Positions 1-11,900 of a stretch of 64,000 nt of DNA are shown here, one piece after another. The stretch spans positions 1,612,001-1,676,000 of the forward strand of contig JAJGBQ010000005.1 in assembly GCA_022457065.1 (NCBI GenBank). Reading direction: 5' to 3'. The notes under the pieces are model-generated. The model was given only the letters and a program-made list of their open reading frames with translations, searched no databases and was not told where the DNA came from. Origin of the DNA: Curvularia sp. ZM96. Its lineage: Eukaryota; Ascomycota; Dothideomycetes; Pleosporales; Pleosporaceae. A program made the translations under genes and the position numbers. Each line of letters starts with the position of its first letter. Position 1 is the stretch's first letter.

Positions 1-1
1 A

Positions 2-646
2 TCCATCTTCTCGCCGAGGAACCTTGTCAGGACTGTACAGCCACGGCTTTTGAGCTCATTGAAGATATTGCTCCCTACGAGCATCTTCGCCCTTAAATTC
101 CTCGAGTGGTGGCATGCTTCTGACTTTGCCCGGCAATTGTCACGAAAAGCAGCAGAGAACATCGACCTACCTCCCCCAATACTACCCTCCCTTCCGCCCT
201 CGGCCAAACAACAGACATCCAAGCAGGCCGATACTTCTGAGAAGCCACGGCCAAACTCATCCTCGTCCGACAAAACCCACCGCATTGATCCCCCAATCTC
301 TTCTACCACCCTCCTTCCTATATTCACCGTGCCCTCACCACCATCGTCATTGCTATGTCCCATTTGCGTCACACCCATTGTCAACCCAACCGCATCGCCT
401 ACAGGCTTCGTGTATTGCTACACGTGCATACATCGCTGGGTCGATGGAGAACATGACCGCCAGGTTGCCTTTATGGAAGGCTCCGCTGGATTCAGGACTG
501 GAGAAGACGAGGAGGGAGGCGACGAGGGCTGGGGCAAAGAAGAAGGCAGCCGAGAAGGCAGATGGGAAAGCGGCAAGGGACGAGACGCAGTGACGGGCAG
601 AAGAGTGCTTGGAGGAACCGAAGGACTCAGGAGAGTTGTTGTTTAA
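2..646 (+). CDS. PEX12: Peroxisome assembly protein 12 (RING peroxin), 3' part
   Basis: C-terminal part of peroxin-12, a peroxisomal-membrane RING protein. In the known family it works with PEX2 and PEX10 as the ubiquitin-ligase complex that recycles the PTS1 receptor PEX5. The reading frame is open from base 2 to the stop at 644-646, so the 5' end lies outside the window. Visible are a helix-rich stretch ending in FLEWWHASDF, a low-complexity Pro/Ser linker, then the zinc-binding core with CPIC, NPTA, GFVYCYTCIHRWV and FMEG. The conserved tail reads WESGKGRDAVTGRRVLGGTEGLRR. As in other PEX12 proteins, the RING looks degenerate and lacks a full set of Cys/His ligands. No intron is visible in this part. 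The identification rests on the near-diagnostic RING plus the VTGRRVLGGTEGLRR tail and is secure. Confidence 0.95.
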   Translation, partial: SIFSPRNLVRTVQPRLLSSLKILLPTSIFALKFLEWWHASDFARQLSRKAAENIDLPPPILPSLPPSAKQQTSKQADTSEKPRPNSSSSDKTHRIDPPISSTTLLPIFTVPSPPSSLLCPICVTPIVNPTASPTGFVYCYTCIHRWVDGEHDRQVAFMEGSAGFRTGEDEEGGDEGWGKEEGSREGRWESGKGRDAVTGRRVLGGTEGLRRVVV

Positions 647-1325
647 ATACTGCAATTGCAGTATGTTGTAATTTAGAGCAACCAGGATAATGATACCACC
701 GGCGACGCATGTCTTTTGAAACCATCTAGTATTTGTTGCTGTTGTGACACCACCTCGCCTGATCTGCAAGTTCAGCTGCGTCGTTGTGAATATCATGCTG
801 ATCTCAGCGCCCTTTGTGACGATAACCAAGCAGATGTGCATGTTCTGCAAAATGACTCATTTCGCATCATACAGTCATGCAGCCTCAATGCAGGTCGTGT
901 ACGGAGTAGTTGGACAGTGCAACATCAGGCTATGGCTCACCCACCGTGCCGCTATGCAAGCCGCCCCACGAGCAAATTTACCCACGCAATGTGAATACCA
1001 AAAGTTCTTGGCTCCGAAAAAGCTATTCTTCCGGCTGAGTCGGGCAGCTTGGAGTCACGATGTGCGTCTGGAGGCGCACTTGTCATGTGTCAATCCTAAG
1101 GCGAAAGGGCGGAAGCTATCACCCAGTTCGCTTGGAGCTTCCCAGTTAGGAAAATCACGGTGCAACGCTTTTTACAGCCGATGCCAATTGCCATTCCTTC
1201 ATCCACGCCCCGCTCGTTAGCTAGCTGCTTTATAAACCTTCTGGATCCTCTAAATCTCTCTGAAACTGCATTGCACACTCTAACAAGACCGAACATATAT
1301 CCTGCCAAGTTGGGGCTTTCCCATC
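647..1325. other. Intergenic, PEX12 to MATE transporter
   Basis: The region between the PEX12 stop and the MATE start holds the PEX12 3' flank and the MATE promoter. Short open frames occur on both strands but none has family-like composition. The only element I can support is the TATA-like box listed separately. Confidence 0.6.
1230..1237 (+). promoter_or_regulatory. TATA-like box of the MATE gene
   Basis: The sequence TTATAAAC lies about 90 nt upstream of the MATE start codon, a usual distance for a fungal TATA element. It is a sequence match only; no transcript start is known here. Confidence 0.4.
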
Positions 1326-3349
1326 ATGGCCCCTCCATCAGCACCGACAGGAAATCCTACCACTGCGTTTGCAAACGATGTCGCATCACAAATAGAAGGC
1401 CTCGTTCAGGCACAAGATGTTGCAGAAGAGGCGATTTCTAGAGACCTCGAGCAAGACAACTCAGCATCTGAAGACGATGATTCTTCGTCAGGCTCAGATA
1501 CCGCCACCCAGTTTTCCATGATCAATTCTTATCGCCGGCCTTCTTGGGTAAATCCTGGATCGCGATCTACAGCCATCATATCTTCCAGCGTACCTGAACG
1601 CAGTCATGCGTCCACTTCATGGAAAAAACACAGCCATCTATCCAAGAAAGAGAGGGAACTTGTGCGGAACGAAGAAAAAAGTTTGCTTCGAGACAATGAT
1701 TTGCTGCCACCTAAGCACCCAAGACATGGAAGCGAGGGACCCTTTGATCGCATTCGATCGGAGATGCCGATCCTCGGATTGCGCAGGGTGAAAAGTACAC
1801 CAGACGAAGAGAGCGCCATTGAGTCCTCTTCCGAGCGAACAGCCCTACTAGGCGCCTCCGCTGGCAGTTCCGCTCAGCCATATGGCGGTCTGGATTCACC
1901 AAAAACTATCAATAAAAAATGGGACGAGGCGGTCGCGGCCGGAAAAATCAATACGAGTTGGCAGCGCGAAGCAAAAGTTTTGATCAAATCCTCCGCCCCA
2001 CTCATCTTAACCTTTTTGTTGCAGTACAGTCTGCCGGTAGCCAGCATCTTCACCGTTGGTCACATTGGCAAGACCGAGCTCGGAGCTGTAAGTCTAGCGA
2101 GTATGACTGCGTCCATAACAGGGTATGCAGTCTATCAAGGCCTAGCAACTTCTCTAGACACTCTTTGCGCACAAGCCTACGGCTCTGGACGTAAACACCT
2201 TGTCGGCTTACAATTACAGCGCATGCTATATTTCCTCCTTCTCATCACCATCCCCATCTCCATAATCTGGGCCTTTGGCACCCAGATCCTCTCGCATATC
2301 GTACCAGAGGCCGAAACAGCACGGCTAGCTGGACTGTACCTCAAGATTCTCATTGCCGGAGCACCTGGCTATGCCGCGTTTGAAAGTGGAAAGCGCTATG
2401 TCCAAGCTCAAGGTATTTTCAGCGCCACTATGTACATTCTGCTCATCTGCGCGCCGCTCAACGCCTTCTTGAACTGGTTCATGGTATGGCATCTTGGCTG
2501 GGGCTTCATCGGCGCACCAATTGCAGTCTCCATTACCGAAAATATACTGCCTCTGCTCCTATTCCTCTACGTCCGTTTTATTGACGGCTACCAATGCTGG
2601 GGCGGATTCGATCGTCGTGCCCTTAGAAACTGGACGCCCATGATCAAGCTCGCGTTACCGGGTCTGGTCATGGTGCTTGCCGAGTTTCTCGCTTTTGAGA
2701 TTCTGACATTGAGCTCAAGTTGGCTGGGCCCTACCGAGCTTGCTGCACAATCTGTTCTTGGATCGATTACTGGCATCACATTCCAGATTCCTTTCCCCAT
2801 GAGCGTCGCTGCCTCCACACGTATTGCTAATTTGATTGGCGCTACACTTGCGGTACCTGCGAAAACAGCGGCAAAAGTAGCCGTCATCGCGTCCGTCATG
2901 GTTGGAACATTCAACCTTTTATTTCTTTCCCTGTTCAAAGAAACTATTCCACGTCTGTTTACGCCAGACGAAGAGGTCATCAACATGGTAGCCAAGCTTC
3001 TCCCTCTCTGCGCAACTTTCCAGGTCGTCGACGCTCTCGCCGCTAACTGCAACGGTATCCTGCGTGGTCTGGGCAGACAGGAAATCGGTGGCTATGTAGG
3101 CTTATTTGCATACTACATCGTTGGCATCCCAATCAGTTTTGGAACTGGATTTGGACCGCCACAGTGGGGGCTGTACGGCCTTTGGAGTGTAAGTTTTATC
3201 ATATTGATACCGATTGAAAGTATACTAATGCGTTGTAGGGTCCGGCCATTGCACTTGCGATTGTTGCGGCGATCGAGGGGTGGTTTATTTGGCGAACTAG
3301 TTGGGAGAAAGCAGTTGAAGATGCGACGGCGCGCAATTCTGCTAATTAA
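1326..3349 (+). CDS. MATE family multidrug/toxin extrusion transporter
   Basis: Predicted 657-aa transporter of the MATE family, which exports organic cations or toxins by H+/Na+ antiport; it resembles the fungal YDR338C/ERC1-type members. Exons are 1326-3188 and 3239-3349. The 50-nt intron 3189-3238 starts GTAAGT, contains TACTAAT and ends TAG. Splicing it restores a typical MATE end (GLWS joined to GPAIALAIVAAIEGWF), whereas read-through gives an implausible basic tail. Residues 1-215 form a hydrophilic, Ser/Glu-rich cytosolic head. About twelve membrane helices follow from roughly residue 220, in two MatE repeats; PEAETARLAGLYLKI and the GYAAFESGKRYVQAQG segment are characteristic. The start was chosen because it is the first ATG after a TATA-like box and has a favourable CATCATGG context. 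The substrate is unknown. It is first in a block of four exporters. Confidence 0.92.
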
Positions 3350-6300
3350 GATTTGGACGAGTTTATTGTTTAATGCATCGTATTTAGCGAAGAATAGTGT
3401 AATGTTTAGCATACGGAAAGACGATTTCATGTCACATGAAAAAAAAGTATTTGCAACTTAGCAATTCTTGGAATTGTTGGTCTACGTTTTCACGTCGTTT
3501 GATCTGCTACGTATCTCAACCCCTTTATGAACTACATGTGTGATACTCAACTTCTATGTCACTCGCTTCTCATACAGTATTACGCGAGGAGCTTGAGCCT
3601 CATGCGGGGAAAATTACGCTCCTCTTCCAACTTATAAGAATGGTAAGAAAGAGAAAAGCGCACGTTAAGTTCAATACTTTGTACTACTGAACTAGTTTAC
3701 GATAGCCTTCCCGCTTTTTCCAACTGAAATATTCGTTAACTCGAAGACAAAGTATCAAAGGTTGCTACTTCATCTTCATACCCCTTCTATCGAACTATGA
3801 AAACGCCTTGCACTACACCGAGTCAAACATCCATTTTGCTTACCCGTGGCTAGACAAATGCACACACATCGCAACGCATACCCGATCTTCTTTACATACA
3901 GTAAAATCACCCTAGATCCCAATTTGAAGCCTGAACAGTAAACTCCATATCTGTCGTATTCGCGACACTGTTCTTTTACTATGTAGTATATATACATCGT
4001 TTCCTCTCTTGCCTTGAGCCTCATGCTTCAAATTTGCTGAATGGAAGGCGGATGGTGAGTGAGCAGAGATGTAGATGGGCAACATCATGTTTGAGACTTG
4101 CTAGCAGGTTTAGTGCGGCTAGACCAATACGGGGATAGCGAGTCGGCATGTCAAACAATTAAGCTCATCGTGTCAGGCTAATAGTAGATATGATAATTTG
4201 CTAGCGCGTTCAATACGGCTTCTCTCAGTACAAAGAGGGAGAGATTGCTATGCCAGATCAGCCTCGTGGCTGATAATGATCGTTTAACATCGGTGGGAGT
4301 AAGATGACGGCAAAGGGTGTGGACTCTTTGCAGCGATAGTGATGTGGGACAGGTAGAAGAGAGATGACGTTGGCTTCGGACATATAACTTCGCATATCTG
4401 TAGTGTTGCTAGGGAGGCTTGTATCGGTCTGCTTGGGCGATGGACTTTGCTATATGGTGGCAGGTTGGTGGGTAGACAAGATTCTACTTCTGCTGCTGAG
4501 TGACGTGATTCGCCGCATTCAACATGTGTAATGCTCCTTTCTCTAGCGCTCGGTCATGTGGTTGCATTAGGTGCTGAATTCAGTGTACACACATCGTGAG
4601 TGAAGATAGCCATGAATTACCATGTCTGCTATAGGGCATGTGATGCTTACCAACACACTACTTGGCAATGCTCTGGATTGCTATTGTAAGCATTCCAAAT
4701 AGAGACGCTGGGCATCCGTTTTATGGTGCGTATAGCGGAGGATTTGCAAGGAAGCTGTTCTTGTGTGTTCGTGCTTGTCACGGATAAGGAAGCGGAAGAT
4801 AGGTGATGGGTGTCTTTGCGTCCAGGATACAAGTGGTTTATCCGCATGAGCCACAAAAGATGTACACTAGGTGCAAGGCCTTGGCGATGTTTTTGCCGGG
4901 CTGCTTGTTTCAGGAAGCGAGCCTCCTGGTTGTCTCACTTTAGGTCCAAGCGGCTACAGCGAGCTTTTATAGGCTGGCGCGTACAACTTTGAGATCTGTC
5001 TCAGGGTCATTGCGTCCTGGTTCCTGCGGCATCAAGGTGAGGCTCTTCTGGGGAGACTAGTATCTGCATATTGACAGGCTTTATCCCAGTCACCGTTGAT
5101 GCTTTGGTTCCATGGAACTCTTGTCGGGGTCTTCCGTCGTGTAGCTGCAATCTGTCTCCACAGCGTTTTGAGAATGATTCCCGTTCCAGTCACGCACGAC
5201 AACCGATCATCCCCATTCACTCCAGGTCTGATGATATCAGACTTTGGGAGTGGGCAAGGATGATGTTTCTAGAATTTATCAAGGTTGCTTGTTGCAGGGA
5301 GATATGGGTACAGCGCATATCCTCTCCAATGTACACTCGTAAGTTTAGGATGTAATATTTACATCTGGGTGAAGGCCACCAAGGAGGTGTCATTAGAATG
5401 GTGAACCAGTGACCCTAGTCATCCTGCTTTTTTTAGTATTGACGGTTCTGAGGACCAAGAAGCCGAACATCTCTTGGATCGGCATCGACGGCTGGGTACC
5501 CCACCTTGCATGCCCAGACGATTACGCCCTTTTGCTCTTAAAACGAAGGTTACTCGAAGCGGCGCCCAGCCGGCCCAATGCACCTTTCGGGCAATTTTGC
5601 TCCTGCACATCAGGGGTTTCAGATGCCGCCACCAGCGTAGCGAGACCCTGTTTGAGGATCTGCGGCGGTGCAATCAGTGGCGTGAGTGCGCGTATACCCC
5701 AACGTGCAAGCAGCTTTAGCCCTTTGATGCAGGTCCTGAGATGGCTCTTTGGCTGTCGTCGATCAACTTCTATCGAAGAGATTTGGGCGGCTCGTGCGAC
5801 AAGGGCCAGATCCTTCTGATCACATTCAGGATATTTCAAAACACTTGGCTATTCCATCGGGACGAATTACGACAAGTAGTAGATGCTGAAATGAATTGAG
5901 AACATGGTCTCCTTCGACTGTCAAAATGCTTTAGTAACGGGGGAAGAAGGCATAAGAGTATGGTAAATAGTACGAAGGGTATCCTAAAAAGCGCAGAAAA
6001 CGCGCTATAAACGTACGTACCAATTTGAGCTACGTGTAGAGATACTGGAACAGAATATCATCGTACCAATAGAAAATACCATTGCAGTGGATCTGTGGCA
6101 GGCCTCATACATATCGCCTGTCCATATTTGCGAGACCACGTTGCGACATGTCGCAGTAACAAACCCCCGAACAATGCCCATCCCCGCCTGTCAGACGCGT
6201 AACTTCCTTGGTAGTGTTAGAGCCTTTTCCAGCCCTGGTGGCCAAGAGGCACACATTATTCAACGCCTTCAAATTAACATCAACCCGTCACTGAACAGGT

Positions 6301-6539
6301 TCATTCACTCTGCAGACTGGATCTCTTTCTGTTTTTTCTTCTTACTTTCTTTGCGACCTTTTTTCTTCTATTCTTTGCCTGCTGGTTTTGGCACCACTGC
6401 TGGACAGTTTCTACCTTTACCTGTTTTCGCAACGTCTTTTTCCTTCGCAGCGCTCGTTATCAACCTAACATCATTTTTGAGATAAGGACTCTGGCAGTTC
6501 TTTAAAAAACACCATCACAGGATAAAGGTAAAAAAAAAA
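3350..6539. other. Gene-poor stretch of 3.2 kb
   Basis: No gene could be supported between the MATE stop and the next MFS gene. A GC-richer segment around 5460-5830 carries overlapping open frames on both strands (longest about 130 codons), but none matches a family I recognise. A diverged 23-bp direct repeat sits at 4098-4120 and 4198-4220. The last 200 bases are pyrimidine-rich and end in an A-run just before the MFS start codon, as expected of a fungal 5' leader. Confidence 0.5.
4098..4220. repeat. Diverged 23-bp direct repeat, 100-bp spacing
   Basis: Two copies begin TTGCTAGC and end CGGCT, at 4098-4120 and 4198-4220, with 5 mismatches in 23 positions. Four of the mismatches are transitions. 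It may be a relic of a small duplication or chance similarity. Confidence 0.3.
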
Positions 6540-8300
6540 ATGGGGTGGGGTGTACTTGAAAGCAGGCGTGCGGCACTCCCTCGCGGCACAGCCATTGTAG
6601 GAGCGAAGGAGACAACGGACGACAACGTTTCTGATTACGGTACTTCGAAGAAAGACAAAACTGTGGCAGTTTCTCCAGAGCCTAGTGATGACCCAAACGA
6701 TCCCCTGAACTGGTAAGCACTGGTCCAGAAGCGCTGTCTAACACTATCCGCTGACTTCTGCAGGTCTTTGGCATGGAAATGTGCGCATCTTTTCATCCTC
6801 GCCTTTGGATCTGCGATCAGCAATGCGTAAGAATCCAAATTCGGCAGAGGTGTAAATGCAATCAATGCTAATGCGTTACAGAATGACAACAATGCTCACG
6901 CCCGGACTCGAGCCTTTGACTGAGAAACTGCAGAGCAATGAGGGCGACATATCAACATGGATTCTTACTGCACCGACCTTCTGGACATCAGCTGCAGCTT
7001 TTATCTGTGTTGCTGGAACTGATATCTGGGGCAGAAGGCCATTCTATGTTTGGAGCGTTGTCTTGCTTTCTCTGGCAAATTTTGCTGGTTATTTCTCAGA
7101 AACGTTCCCAATGTTGGCAGTTGCGCGAACAGCAGGAGGTCTTTTCTCTGCACCACTGTTCACACTCATTACTGCAACAATCGCCGATATCTTTTTTGTG
7201 CACCAGCGAGGCAGATCTATCGCTGTGTGGAACCTCTTGCTTAACTCTGGAGCACAAGTCGGGTTAGTGTTTACGAAGACTCACACCTCAAGGACTCACT
7301 GACATTAATGCCTTGCAGATCAGTTATCGCCGGTCTCGTCACGGATAAATTCGGAGTGTCAGCAAACATGATGATTACAGGCTTTATCTACGCAGCTATG
7401 GTACCGTTGTTCTACTTTACCATATTCGAATCAGCGTACTTCAACCGCCAGGAGAGTGTCGATACGATTCAAGTCAAGGCTGGCAAGGGAAGCAGCGAGT
7501 GGGATGAAGAAGACCTCAAAGGCTCCAACGTACCTCCAAAGAAGTCATACATGCAGAAACTAGCGCTTTCCAATGGCAAACTCTCAAACAAGTCGTTCTT
7601 CAAGGGGATAGTCAAGCCGCTCGGACTCATCACTTCGCCCATCGTAGTGTACAGCTGCTTCCTCAACGCGATGGTCTTCTTCTTCCTCGCTGGCATCAAC
7701 ACTTTCATGTCCATTCTTTTGTCCGCACCTCCATACGACCTGGGACCCAGCGAAATCGGCATGACAAACCTACCACCTTTCCTAGTTGGTCTTGTCGCAG
7801 GACCTCTCTTCGGTTGGATGTCCGATGCATCGGTTGGGCTGATGGCTCGTTACAACGGCACCAAGAAAGGCATGGTCGAGCCTGAATTCCGTCTTGTGCT
7901 CCTTCTCGTCTCAACCCCCGTCACGATGGTCGGACTTTTTGGTCTTGGAGGGTCGTTCCAAAACTCTCTGCCTCTAGCATGGATTCTTGTCTGGATGACA
8001 GTTACCAATGTCGGCAGTGTTGCCGGCATTCAAATCGCTATTTCCTATGTTATCGACTGCCACCCTGAGCATTCCGCTCAGGCCTTCTCTACTATCAACA
8101 TGATCTCCGCCGCTATCGTGACAGTCGGCATCAACCCTATGATCAACTGGCTGATGGCTGACGGACCTATGGTCGTCTTTGGAAGCATGGCCGCTGCTGC
8201 TGCTGCTGTCACGGTAGGCGCACTTCCGCTTTATGTGTTTGGAAAGAAAATCAGGGCTTGGTACGAAAGTGCTCCTTGGGCGCAGCGACTTTTGGATTAA
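6540..8300 (+). CDS. MFS transporter, DHA1 type
   Basis: Predicted 532-aa major facilitator of the drug:H+ antiporter-1 type. Exons are 6540-6712, 6764-6826, 6882-7262 and 7319-8300. Introns start GTAAGC, GTAAGA and GTTAGT, each ends in CAG, and every junction keeps frame. The hydrophilic head ends in the fungal MFS hallmark DPNDPLNW, split by intron 1. Helix 1 follows in the small exon 2, then the loop with GTDIWGRRPF corresponding to motif A and an internal repeat with GLVTDKFGVS. A cytosolic loop of about 60 residues divides the two halves. The final helices end near KKIRAWYESAPWAQ. The overall style resembles the Hol1-like branch, but the substrate cannot be told. It is convergent with the ABC gene, leaving 672 bp between them. 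The start is the ATG following a run of A; it is the only ATG that gives the full N-terminal head. Confidence 0.88.
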
Positions 8301-8972
8301 GCCAGAAAGCTTCCAGAGGACGCGATTTACGCATGGCAAGGACTTACGACAACACTTTCCGTTATTGCGTCACGAATCATTTCATGCCATTGGCATGCTA
8401 TTAACGAACTTACCATGCCTATAAACGTCGGGCTTGAGTTTGCAGATGTTCCACTACTTTCTTTCTTCACATAGGCATTTGTCTACTTTCATTTGTATAC
8501 TAGGGAGCAGTTGTAACCAAGGCAATGCCCAGTCAATCGCTAGATTCAATGCATCACTGCCCCAAAAAAGATATTGACTTGTTTCCCGCCCCTGCAGTGA
8601 GTTGTTGCACTTTGATGAACTTTGCCCCTTTGTTGTCATTCGAATCAGTCACAAGCATGTTGAATAGTAGCCATATGCGCCCTAGTGGCAGGGGTGTGCG
8701 CAAGTTGAACGCTACACAGGCCTTGCACGTCTCACCACACACAAACGGTCTTTTTTGCCACATGTGGGGAACCCCTGTGGCTGGCTAGGTGATGAGTGAT
8801 CTCAACAAAATAACATCTAGAACATTAGTGATCTTGGCAGGCAAGTCGACACGATGTGCTCGGAGACCGAACCCGAAAGCAGAAACAGTGCACGAAAGGG
8901 ATAGATTGGGATTCCGTTTCAAGCCAATAAATAATATTTTAGGATTGTGATATTTACACGTGTGGGGAACAA
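8301..8972. other. Intergenic, convergent 3' flanks
   Basis: This is the shared downstream region of the convergent MFS and ABC genes. Nothing else is seen; short open frames on both strands look random. Confidence 0.6.
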
Positions 8973-11900
8973 CTATGCCAGGCTTTGTGCCTCGCACATC
9001 TTTTTGTACAAAGTTCCACTTCCAGTGAGCAGCTCGGCATGAGTACCCTGCTCCACAATTCTCCCTCCATAGAAAACGCATATCAGATCTGCGTCCTTAA
9101 TGGTCGATAGTCGATGTGCAACAGCAATGGTGATTCGGTCGCCATCTTTAGCAGCCTCTGCCAATGCGTTCTGCACAATCTTCTCGCTCTCTGTATCCAG
9201 TGCGCTTGTGGCTTCGTCAAGCAGCAATATACGAGGATTGCGTACGAGCGCGCGCGCAATGGCGATACGCTGTCTTTGGCCTCCAGAAAGCTGAGTGCCG
9301 TTCGGCCCAGCTGCGGTGTTTACTCCTTCTGGGAGTGAAGACACAAAGTCCCAAGCATTGGCGGCGCGTAGGGCTCTCTCTATCTCCAGATCTGAGACTG
9401 TACCTGCTTCCAGCACTGTGTTGGAAACAGCATTGTCTATACCAAGAGCAATGTTCTCGCGAATAGTGCCTTGGAAAAGTGTGGGCTCCTGCTGTACCAG
9501 TCCCACCTGAGCACGATACTTGCGTGGATTCAAATCAGTCAACTCCTGCTCCCCGAGTAGAACGGCTCCGCTTGTAGGGTCGTAGAAACGCTCGAGCATT
9601 GAAATGATAGTAGATTTACCACATCCAGAGGCACCCACAAGGGCAATGAATTGACCTTTGGCGGCCTCCAGGTTGATGTTTTTGAGAACAGGCGCATGTG
9701 GCCGTAGAGGGTAAGCGAAGCTTGTTTCCGCAAGTCGCAAAGACCCTCCGGCATCTGGGTCCTGGTCCTTGTTTTGTGGTGTTTCTTGAACAACGGGTTG
9801 CATCTGGCGAAGCCAGAAGATGGCGTTGGCACCATTCTTGCCTTTGGTGATACCTTTCCGTCACGTTAGAATTCGACGCCTTAAGAAGACAAGCCTCCTG
9901 AACTTACTGGTCGAAAATTGAAAGATCATGGATGTTGACTGCGCGCAGAAGAAGACAGACATGAACGAAACGAAAAACTCGACAATGGTGATCTCTCGAG
10001 AAGAGACAAGGCGGCATCCATACCTAAGTGTATTGCGTTAGATCTGAGTGAGCAAGGGATCATGTGTGGAGACGAACCAGAATCCAAGAGCCATGAACCA
10101 ATATTCTGACGCTTGTGACAAAGCGAACCAGACCATCACGAAGAGAAGATTCTTGCGTGATCCTTTCACAGCTTGATCCAACTCAAAAGTATATCGGTCC
10201 AGGATTGCGTTCTCAATTCCTAGGGATGAAACCGTCCGGATAGCCGTTGTTGATTCTGATGCAATCGCAGAACTTGTGGCCAGTCGGCTGGCAACAAGGC
10301 GATCAAGCCTGCCGTCAAGACGCATCTTGACCCACCCAAAGCCAACAACAGTAGGGAGTCCGGCAAGGACTATGACCAAGCCAAGCTTCCAGGCGAAAAC
10401 GATACCCAGAACCGAACAGGCAGCAATGCTCAATATTGCAATGAGGATGAAGCCAATGTTGAATCCCATCAACTCAAAAACGGCCTGAGGGTAAGAGTCA
10501 ATCCGGCTCGCGAGTGCTCCGATATTGTTTTCTGGGCGGTCGAAATACTCGATGTCCTGACGGAGGATTTCGTTGAAGATCTGTTTTCTGAGGTTGTGGG
10601 CCAAGGCCTGAACGCGGAATTGATTAGTACATTGAAGGATATCGCTAAATTTCTTATGAGGCTTACCTGTGCAAGGGTATTTGTGCCCCATCCCATAACA
10701 TAGTAGGAGAACAAGCAAGTTCCAGCGAGTGCAACAAACATGGCCGCATAGAAATTACCTTGGTTGATCATCTCTGATCCGGTCAAAGTGAAAACATCAA
10801 TCATGTTGGCCATGAGAATCGCTTGGCTAGGAAACAAACCCGCTAAAGGACGGTTAGTAAACACACAACAACAGTAAGAGGAGTACATACCGGAAACGAA
10901 GCAGCCGGAGAACATGGCCAAATACGCCCATTTCAAGTCCGGAGTTTCGGTGATGAGTCGCCATACAACCGCTAACAATCCAAGTTGATTCGAGCCATCG
11001 TCGTTGTACCTGTCAGCTCCAGTCTGAATGGGGACACCTCCTTGGTTGGTGGTAACTCGACGAGCTAGGGTTTCCTTTTCTTCATAATCCCCATCTTTCG
11101 AAGACTTCTCCTCCACACTCGTGCGCCCGGAAGGATCCTCATCGTCAACCGTAAGCTGTTGAATGGTTACTAGGCGAGAGTACGCCCCCTTCAAAGCAAT
11201 GAGATCGTTGTGTGTTCCTTGTTCAACAATCTCTCCTTTGGACATGACGACAATGTTATGAGCGTTGCGAACCGTGGCCAGTTTGTGTGCGATGACGATT
11301 GTGGTACGGCCAGCAGAAGCTTGATCCAGGGCTTGTTGAACGATACCCTCAGCGTGAGGATCGAGTGCGCTGGTAGCTTCGTCCAACAGTAAAACTCTAG
11401 GATTCGATACCAGGCTTCGCGCAATGGCAATGCGCTGCTTCTGCCCGCCAGAAAGTAGCCCTCCACGCTGACCAATCTCGGTATCGTAGCCGTTGGGGAG
11501 TTGCGAGATGAACTCGTGGGCGTATGCGGTCTTGGCAGCGGCTACAACATGGCTCATCTTGTCTTCTTTCGAAGCATCTTCCAGGTCTGTACCATAAAGG
11601 CCATTTGCAATGTTGTCAAAAACGGATCCACGGAACAAAACAGGCTCCTGCAGGCAGCAATAGTCAGTAGTGTATCTTCAGGGGTTAACCAATAATCATA
11701 CCTGTTGTACCAGACGAACGTTCTTCCGCAGCCAGGCAATATTCAGTGAGTCAATGGGTCGACCATCAAGCTTGATTGTTCCAGAGGTAGGGTTGTACCA
11801 ACGCTCAAGAAGACCGACTATAGTACTCTTTCCAGATCCGCTGTGACCTACAAGAGCCGTGACCTTACCGGCAGGCGCATGAAGTGAGAACTTTTTAAGC

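Noticed and set aside
716..1308. Overlapping open frames before the MATE gene on both strands
   Set aside because: Composition is random, frames overlap on both strands, and there is no motif or splice partner.
5409..5839. GC-richer segment with 84-136 codon frames, possible transposase or regulator relic
   Set aside because: No zinc-cluster, DDE or other motif could be seen in any frame; retained only as a note in the intergenic entry.
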